64,000 nucleotides of DNA from Verpa conica (Eukaryota; Ascomycota; Pezizomycetes; Pezizales; Morchellaceae), in contig JAUFSD010000009.1 of assembly GCA_033030425.1 (NCBI GenBank), positions 744,001 to 808,000 of the forward strand, read 5' to 3'. Position 1 is the first letter of the stretch. Each line of letters opens with the position of its first letter. Of this stretch, positions 57,230-64,000 are shown piece by piece. The notes beneath the pieces were generated by a model. It saw only the letters and a program-made list of their open reading frames with translations, did no database searches and was not told the DNA's origin. A program made the position numbers and the translations under genes.

Positions 57230-59394
57230 CCATACATGAAACATAAATGAGACTAGACATGAAACTGATATGAAACGGCAAGGCTGACTGGTGGTCGAGT
57301 GACAATTTGTGACCGAGTGAGAACTGATGATTTGTCGTTCTTGACATTGGGCTGTTTTTGGCCCAAATCGTGTTACAGACCATGGGATAGTAGCAAATGA
57401 GATTTAGTGCGGAAGTCACTATGTTGTAGCTAGGCCAGACAAGAAGCAATCGGCCGTAGACTTTTCGGGCCTGTACTTCCTTGCTGGTATTAGTTTATGA
57501 GAATGTTAAATTCTTTTTACTCACTGACTTATATTCTCTTACGTTGCCATACCATTGCGTAAATGTAAGGTATTTTTACTACTCAAAAATACTAATTGAG
57601 GAACATGAATTTAGAGAGGTTATGACTATGATAAGTTTCATTAATTAAATAGGTACGGCTATATCATCGATAGAGTTATCTTTTATACAGGCAGAGCCGT
57701 ATCAGTATCTATCTTTTTTTCGTATATTGTAATTAACTAGCTATGAGTAGCTTTTATTTTTCAAGCGTGCTTTCCCCTACGGTAGTAGCCGTTATGTGGA
57801 GGGGTGGGATGTTCTGGTTCATAAGTGTAGTCTAATAAACCGTTAATAGGTTACTTTTTTTCTTTAAGTCACTCCCGGAGGAGCCATGTAAGCCCACAAT
57901 AGACTATTAGGGCCTAAACTAGGAATTTTCCAGCTTTAGACAATAATATCAACTTAAGTAAGTTTATACCTAGGTCTCCGATTTCTCTATTCTAATAAGT
58001 ATATAGAAATAACTTGCATGAATATGCACAGCACTGTGTACTTAAAGTAATTTGATTGGTGTTTTTTTAGGGTTTTGTTCATTTTATTTCACTATGAAAC
58101 ATCTTCTACTGTGAAGCCACTGACTTCATTTGTATTCAGGCTCCCAATAACATATTTGCTTCAGCAGGATACAAGAAAGCAGTATATAAGCCTACAATCT
58201 AACAAGAAACTCTTAAACTCTACCTCTACCTTCTACAAAGCAACTAGCTTTAAACATAGTGGAGACTAACCCTGACTACCTGTATAGGATGATACTAACA
58301 GTACTAATCATATAGTAGGGATTATATAGAGGATATCAGTTAGTAGGTTACTGTAAGTGCTCGACAGGAGGGAGTGAGGGGGGGAGGGGAGAGAAATAGG
58401 GGAAGGAGAGAGCAGGATCTATCTAATACTGATATATAGATATGTATTTACTACGGATTTCTGTCTTTTAATAAGAGGAGCCCGGCTAAGGGCAGGAAGT
58501 GCTTGTATACATTTCAAATAAAGTTTTTCTTTATTCAGTTCTTTCTATAGCAACAGACACGGTTCATACTACGTTGCATCACTGTTGTCCCTTTGGGTAC
58601 TGCAATTAGTACAAAGAATGCTTGTTTTGTTTATATAGATCCTAATTCTAGTAGAAATATTTCAACTGAGTGTCCATTAATTTCTATAATTAAACACATG
58701 TACTTATGATTAATTCATTCATTCTGCAGTTGGACAAAAAATGACCGAAATCACAAAAAATCACTCGTGGTGTTACCTAGACGTCGTTGAAGTAAAAGGT
58801 GCTGAATCGATTGTCTAAAAGAGATAGAGAAATATGACGATATATACTCCAGCAAAGAGAAACCCTAAACCCTTATATGAGTTGCCTGCCCTGGATCCTC
58901 AAACATAGCAAATAGAGATACACGTGACTCATATATGAAACCGCCTATCAGCTATCCTTATTAGGAAGCATCTACAACAGGAATCGCTTCTCTAGAGTCT
59001 CTCCTAGACTGAGAGACTCCATAATTCTACTCTTGCTTTTGTCAGACATTACAGTAAAAGAGAAATTGCCTCCAGAAGGATATATATAGAAAGAACAAGA
59101 GTATCCGCTCAAGGGAGTCCTCTTAAGCCTATAATCTACATCATAGGCCCGAAACTTACTTGTATCGGCACTATACCTATACCCATAATATAATAGACAT
59201 GCCGTTGGGACTAAAGAAAGATATAACGGACCTGATTCATATGACTCATAGATAAAAAAACCTCTTTTTAAAATTAACACAAAAGCAATTCCTATAGAAC
59301 CGGGTCTAGAAAAAAAAGAATATATACTTTGTTACATCAAGTGAGGGACTTTTATCATTTACAATTCCACCGGCTATAGACTTGGTAACCACAT
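57230..59394. other. Gene-free stretch downstream of mL46
   Basis: AT-rich with a purine-rich G tract around 58365-58430 (GAGGGAGTGAGGGGGGGAGG) and repeat copy B at 58787-58978. A 102-codon frame at 58972-59280 (-) is Ser/Tyr-rich and begins within or beside the repeat; I do not support it as a gene. Confidence 0.4.
58787..58978. repeat. Dispersed repeat, copy B
   Basis: Same orientation and block order as copy A at 14707-14874, with about 25 bp of extra sequence (for example GAAACCGCCTATCAGC) between the shared blocks. Confidence 0.65.
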
Positions 59395-60475
59395 CTACCT
59401 GGTAACCAACATATGCTGTACAGCCTTGAAGTATTTTTTCCCAGCGACAGCAGCGATCTCCTCCTTTGTGAGCCATTGGAAATCGTCTAGGCCGAGTTTA
59501 TTGTTTGATAAATCCGCCTGTCCGGCAAGAATACGCGCCTTCATGAAAAATACCTTTTTGCCGATGTTCTCGCCATCTGTGTAGCCAGCAGGATACTTAT
59601 ATGTGTGGTGACCTATTGGGACGTTACCAACGAACCAAGTGTGCATATTAACACCTGCAGCATCACTAAGGGTACGTTCAGCGCCCTATAGAAGGATAAA
59701 CTTAGTACATTGCTTTTATAGAGAGATAAGCCCTGAATAGAGAGATGGTTCATACCTCTCGTAGGTTCTCATTCATGGTAAGCATACTCTGGGGAAAACT
59801 CCAGGCATTCTCGTCTCTCTTTTTCTTCACAAGTAGATACAGTGTCCTACTCATCTTTCGGTTCAGACTTCTTGTGTCATTATCTAAATCTGCCTGAGAC
59901 ACCCTTGGGAACGGCTTCGCGATAATTTCCGCGGGGTGCTCGAATGGCTCACCCTTTTCTTCTGCCTCTTTCGCGGCCTCAACCCGTACAGCGGCCATCC
60001 TCAAAGTCTCCTCCTCTCCTGTTACCGTGGTATCAACTAGGTATTGATAGCCATTGTCGTCACTAGTGTGCTTGTTCTCACCAAACAACAGCTCGTCTGC
60101 CCACCCCCGTGGCCCATAGGGGTTATATTTATTTGCTGTTGCCTGCTTCCTCTTCCATTCCTCGTCTGCTAATGTCCCCTTCTTAAAGTAGAACCAGCGA
60201 GTAAACGGGAGTTGAAGTCGGTCATTAAGACGGCGTTGGTAGAAGTAGTATGATGACTCGAAATCAGGAATATCACGGGTGAGCATAGGTGGTCGACTAA
60301 TGACTACTGAGGCAGTAACGCTATAGCAGAGTGTTGGAGCGAGTTTAGTGGCAGTGTCGGGATTGAGAGTAATTGTGGGGTTTGTAGTAGGATCTACGGT
60401 GCTCACTGTGACTGTCGAATAGGCTCGGGGGACACATGGTCTTGGGGAGTTGTTTTTGATGGGCCCTGGAAATTT
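59395..60475 (-). CDS. MRPL17: Mitochondrial large-subunit ribosomal protein mL46
   Basis: Nudix-fold protein of the mitochondrial large subunit (yeast Mrpl17). The body is clear: SRPPMLTRDIPDFESSYYFY, NDRLQLPFTRWFYFKKGT, RTLYLLVKKKRDENAWSFPQ, and after a 72-bp intron (about 59756-59685) GAERTLSDAAGVNMHTWFVG, KVFFMKARILAGQ and DFQWLTKEEI, ending at 59395. The visible frame upstream of VSTVDPTTNPT has no ATG. It runs through RAYSTVT, which looks like the end of a presequence, to an acceptor-like TTTCCAG at about 60471, so a short first exon probably lies further upstream (about 60500-60600) and was not fixed. About 310 residues are supported. Confidence 0.88.
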
Positions 60476-60873
60476 GACGTTTCAGTCTTAAAAGCCGGCT
60501 CTTAATTGAAGATATTGATATAATATTGGACTGGGAGACATACGCCGTATTAATAGTCCCAGTACTAGCCTAGAATATTTCTGGCTAGAATTCATAACGG
60601 CAGCCTACACCGGAGATCGAATTAAGAGGTCTTGTGAGGAAGGTAGGGGGGGTTCAATCAAACGTTCAAACGTTCAGACATCTAAAAGTCTGCCCTCCAA
60701 AACATCAAAAGTTTCTGCGGTCCTCCACTGCCAAGCGTTCAAAGTGGGATGGATTTAACTAACAGTTACCCGGAAACCCCTCAACGCGCAACGCGTCTCC
60801 CCAACAATCGCGACATCACATCTAGATACTATAAGGTTGTCACAAAGAAATTCTACCCAGGTGAATTACAACA

Positions 60874-62942
60874 ATGCCGAATATCCCGACCTTAAGTGGT
60901 TTTACCCCCTTATCAAGTGTCGAGAAGTATGTAGATGCGTATGTCGATCTAGTGGGTGTTGTTGCAGACTTTCGTCCTCCAATGTCCTCTCGTGGTACAG
61001 GTGCGTGATAACTCATGTCCAAATCTTAGGACTCCTCTCACTTTTAATTACGTGTAAAAAGCTCACTTACATTGACCTGCAATTTAGACTGGACTGTAAC
61101 CTTCAAGATCTGTGATCCATCATGTCCGGATGAGACATCCAGTATCTCCATCCGTGTCTTCAAACCAACTGTGGAGCAACTCCCCCAGATTCAGTCACAG
61201 GGTGACATAATCATCATGCGGTCAGTCAAAATAAAGTATTATGGTAGTAGACTTTTTGCAATATCATCATATAATACGTCCTGGGTCATCTGCTATGTCC
61301 CTATCCATCCGAGTACTGCCCCCTTAATCACCACGTTCCCTATCACAACTAGACCCAAACAAGCCGAATTGCAGCATATGAAAGCACTCCGCACATGGTG
61401 GTCTTCCATTGGTGGTGTAACCTCCCCAGGGGGTGTTCTAGCGGGGAGCTACCAGAATGCAGGGCCTCCAGTGAGCACCTACAGGAGTGCTGGGTCCCAA
61501 AGTGGCCCCTACCAACACGCGGGTCCGCTAAGGACCAATTATCAGAACCCAGGGTCTGGGGTCGTTATTAATGGTAATCGTAAGTTTGCATTAATCAGGG
61601 ATATGCAATTCAACAATTTTTACGACCTTGTCGGCCTCGTTGTCAAGAAATTCTCGGGGGTAGGAAACTACACGATTTATATCACAGACTATTCTAAAAA
61701 CCCTATGCTCCACTCCCACGAGTGGTTCGGAAATAGTACGGATGACGACGATGAAGACGGCTATACTAGTCGAGGTAGAGCCAGGGGTAATTTAAAATGG
61801 CCAGGGCCATGGGGACAGTATACGCTACAGGTCACGCTCTGGGATGGGCATGCCATCGCTGCAAGACAGATGCTATATGAGGGAGCTTACGTGGGTCTCC
61901 GGAATGTAAGAGCGAAGAGAAACGGGGATGGTAAACTAGAGGGAGCAATGCATGGAGATAGAGCGTGCCCAGATAGGGCGGATATATATCTCATCCCAGA
62001 TATAAATGATGCACGGGTGATGCAGGTTATTCAAAGGTGTAGGGAGTATACAAGGAGGTTTGAGAACGATAAGAACCGATACGAGCAAGAAGCGGAAGTT
62101 AAGGCCGCCGAAGCTCAAAAAAAGGAAAGTAGGGAAACAGAAAAAAAAAAGCGCGAAGAGCAAGGAAATAAAAATGGTAGGCCATATTCCCACTATACTA
62201 CTACGATACATAATTTACAATTAAAACTCAGTCCGATGTCAGAAACCATCCCATCCACTAACCTCGATATCTCAAATTCTTGATCTTACCGACATAACCA
62301 CTCCTTTCGTCAACCGAAACTATCACATATTCTGCCGCGTAATCGACTACCTCCCCAAAAATTTAGAGGACTTCTCCGTTCCTTCAGAGAACCTAGACAA
62401 AGATCATTATGAAACATCTACCAAAGCTTGGGTATGGCGCTTCGCACTATTAGTCGAAGGAAATGATGGCGCATCGATGCGGCTCATAGTCGAGGGGAAG
62501 GACGCAGATCATCTACTTAATTCAGACGCGGTTGAGTAAGTAACCTAAGTAGATCTAATCCGAGCTAAAGCTAATCACAAGTAATAGCCTTCGCAAAGAT
62601 AATCGTGCTCTCCGAAACCTCCGTGAAAAACTCTTCGTTCTCTGGGGAAATCTCGAAGAATACAACACCCAGCGCCGGCTCAAAGCAGATCAGTCACGGA
62701 AAAGAAAACGACCCCGCCGTAGTAACGCTAAAAAGAGATGCGAAACTGACGAGCTCGGCAAACAGATAATTAAAAACCCCGACTCTAACCCCGACGCCGA
62801 TGACAGTGATGAAGATGATGAGGATGACGAAAAGGATAGAGGACGTGGGAAGATGTTTCATGCTTGTGTCAAAGAATATGGTGTTCAAGTTGGAGGCAGC
62901 TGGAAGAGGGTACATAAATTATTCGGGACAGTTATTTTATAG
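60874..62942 (+). CDS. POT1: Telomere end-protection protein POT1
   Basis: Binds the single-stranded telomeric G overhang within shelterin. Four exons (60874-61000, 61088-62176, 62232-62535, 62588-62942) splice in frame to 624 residues. OB1: KYVDAYVDLVGVVADFRPP, then TDWTVTFKICDPSCPDETS, SISIRVFKP, QSQGDIIIMRSVKIKYYGS and LFAISSYNTSWVIC. A linker near residues 165-205 carries four imperfect 11-residue repeats of the form YQNAGPP. OB2: FYDLVGLVVKKFSGVGNYTI, ITDYSKNPMLH, PWGQYTLQVTLWDGHA and VGLRNVRAKRNGDGKLEGAM. The third and fourth exons add a further OB-like region (FVNRNYHIFCRVIDYLP, ALLVEGNDGASMRLIVEGKD) and a Lys/Arg-then-Asp/Glu tail ending in VQVGGSWKRVHKLFG. The family call rests on the two OB folds and their order. 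Confidence 0.85.
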
Positions 62943-64000
62943 ATGTTAGCTTTTTCTTTTCTTTCTTATTTGCTAAGTGTTTATGAGGTGCATATGAAAT
63001 CTTCTTTGAAGCGTCTGGTGGTTAGTGAAGTGGCAGTGTCTAGTTCGAGTTCAAGATTCGAAGAAAGCAGCACGTCTTACAAAGGACTCTTATAATTAGT
63101 ATACGGTCCAAATTATTTGGTTTATAATATAGTACTTTATCCATAATACATCCATGGTATTTTACTCATCTAAAATACTCGGAGGGTTGATAAAATAGGG
63201 AGTGGTCATAACATATTACTCGTACGTCTCGAGCAATAGTGGGGACCTCTTCTTGTGCCTACCCTACGTGAACCGAGTTAGGTACCTCCTAGGCATGTTT
63301 ATCCCAGTCGTGTTCGAAAGTCCTGGCACCCCAAGTTATTTCGAGCATTACAACTTAGCCCCTGCAGATAAAGTGATCCAGTAAACTAGTAACAAAAACT
63401 CAGACACTATTCTATTGCATTATGATATACCGTATTAACTGTGGAGAACGAAAATTGCACTTGAAGGTCCAAAGAAAGTGTGGCTGGAAGATCTTACTAG
63501 GAGTAGCTTAGTATCTGCAGTTTTCACTACTTGATACACTGACAAGACATTTTACTTGGTTTTCTTTGCTATATTGGGGGTAGTGGCTGCCTTGTATGAG
63601 TAAATGTTTAGGCTTGTTTCACCACTTCTTATTTCAACCACTAAGTGCAATTTTCGTTCTCCCCAGTTAATACGGTAGTACCCTATTGTTTCAGCTTTTG
63701 TAAAGCAGTATGCCTGGTTGTAATAGAAGTACCCCCTTCCATAAACACAAGTGTTTTTTACTTTTTGAAAAATAAGTGATCCAAACAAGAAACAAAAAAT
63801 AGAAATGTCTTATTTATGATATAGGAAGCCATTGCGCATAGGGGACCCCTTAAAAGTGTCATAGGAAGTCTGTACTGACCTAAAAGTAGAAATTCTACAG
63901 AAGTGAATTATGTACCCATGGATATGAGAATTATCTAAATTGAACCTATATATTCTTTCTTTTTCAGCATCCAAGGTTTCATGTATAACGTATTCGACCG
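62943..64000. other. Gene-free right end with one inverted-repeat element
   Basis: No supported gene. The frames at 63202 (+) and 63552 (-) are short, and the second overlaps the inverted-repeat element. Confidence 0.45.
63428..63677. mobile_element. 250-bp inverted-repeat element (MITE-like)
   Basis: 63428-63462 (TACCGTATTAACTGTGGAG and GAACGAAAATTGCACTT) recurs inverted at 63643-63677 with one mismatch. The 180-bp interior is AT-rich and non-coding. Terminal TA dinucleotides would fit a TA-target insertion, but this is inference. Confidence 0.7.

Noticed and set aside
58972..59280. 102-codon minus-strand frame downstream of mL46
   Set aside because: Ser/Tyr-rich composition expected from AT-rich DNA, no motif, and it abuts a dispersed repeat.

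Overview
The window looks like nuclear DNA of a filamentous ascomycete. Genes are split by short GT-AG introns (mostly 45-90 bp, several with a CTAAC or CTGAT-like branch point), there are no operons, and the products are typical Pezizomycotina housekeeping proteins. Gene density is low (about 18 genes in 64 kb) and the long gaps are AT-rich and full of short inverted-repeat elements. That fits an expanded genome such as a Pezizomycete (truffle or morel type), but this is inference from style; no species marker was seen.

Layout. 1-4.4 kb: a long-terminal-inverted-repeat element and decayed sequence. 4.4-8.4 kb: YPP1-like TPR protein (-). 8.4-10.1 kb: gap with a 477-bp MITE. 10.1-14.2 kb: ERG25 sterol C-4 methyl oxidase (-) divergent from ribosomal protein L4 (+). 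15.6-18.9 kb: TTI1 (+). 19.6-24.5 kb: compact block with mitoribosomal uS9m (+) convergent with mitoribosomal mS35/RSM24 (-), which is divergent from NOG2 (+). 25.7-30.1 kb: delta-COP (-) and a GPI-anchored aspartic protease (-). 30.1-34.5 kb: gap with MITEs. 34.5-40.6 kb: GPI18/PIG-V (+), EBP2 (-), vacuolar amino-acid transporter (-). 40.6-45.2 kb: repeat-rich gap with a nested hAT MITE. 45.2-46.2 kb: unidentified mitochondrial membrane protein (-). 46.2-48.2 kb: gap with a possible broken small gene. 48.2-53.8 kb: RPC37 (+) convergent with NOC4 (-), which is divergent from HAS1 (+). 53.8-59.4 kb: gap with interstitial telomere-like repeats, a minisatellite and a dense palindrome cluster. 59.4-62.9 kb: mitoribosomal mL46 (-) divergent from the telomere protein POT1 (+). 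62.9-64 kb: gap with one inverted-repeat element.

Theme. About half of the genes serve ribosome or RNA polymerase III function: L4, NOG2, EBP2, NOC4, HAS1, RPC37, uS9m, mS35, mL46. Several of their promoters carry telomere-repeat-like boxes (AAACCCTA or AACCCTAACCC). POT1 and TTI1 connect to telomeres and PI3K-like kinases. ERG25, delta-COP, GPI18, YPP1 and the vacuolar transporter are endomembrane functions. I found no bacterial-type system, CRISPR array, secondary-metabolite cluster or rRNA/tRNA gene. The most unusual material is non-coding: the nested transposon copies and the satellite/palindrome block at 55.4-57.2 kb.
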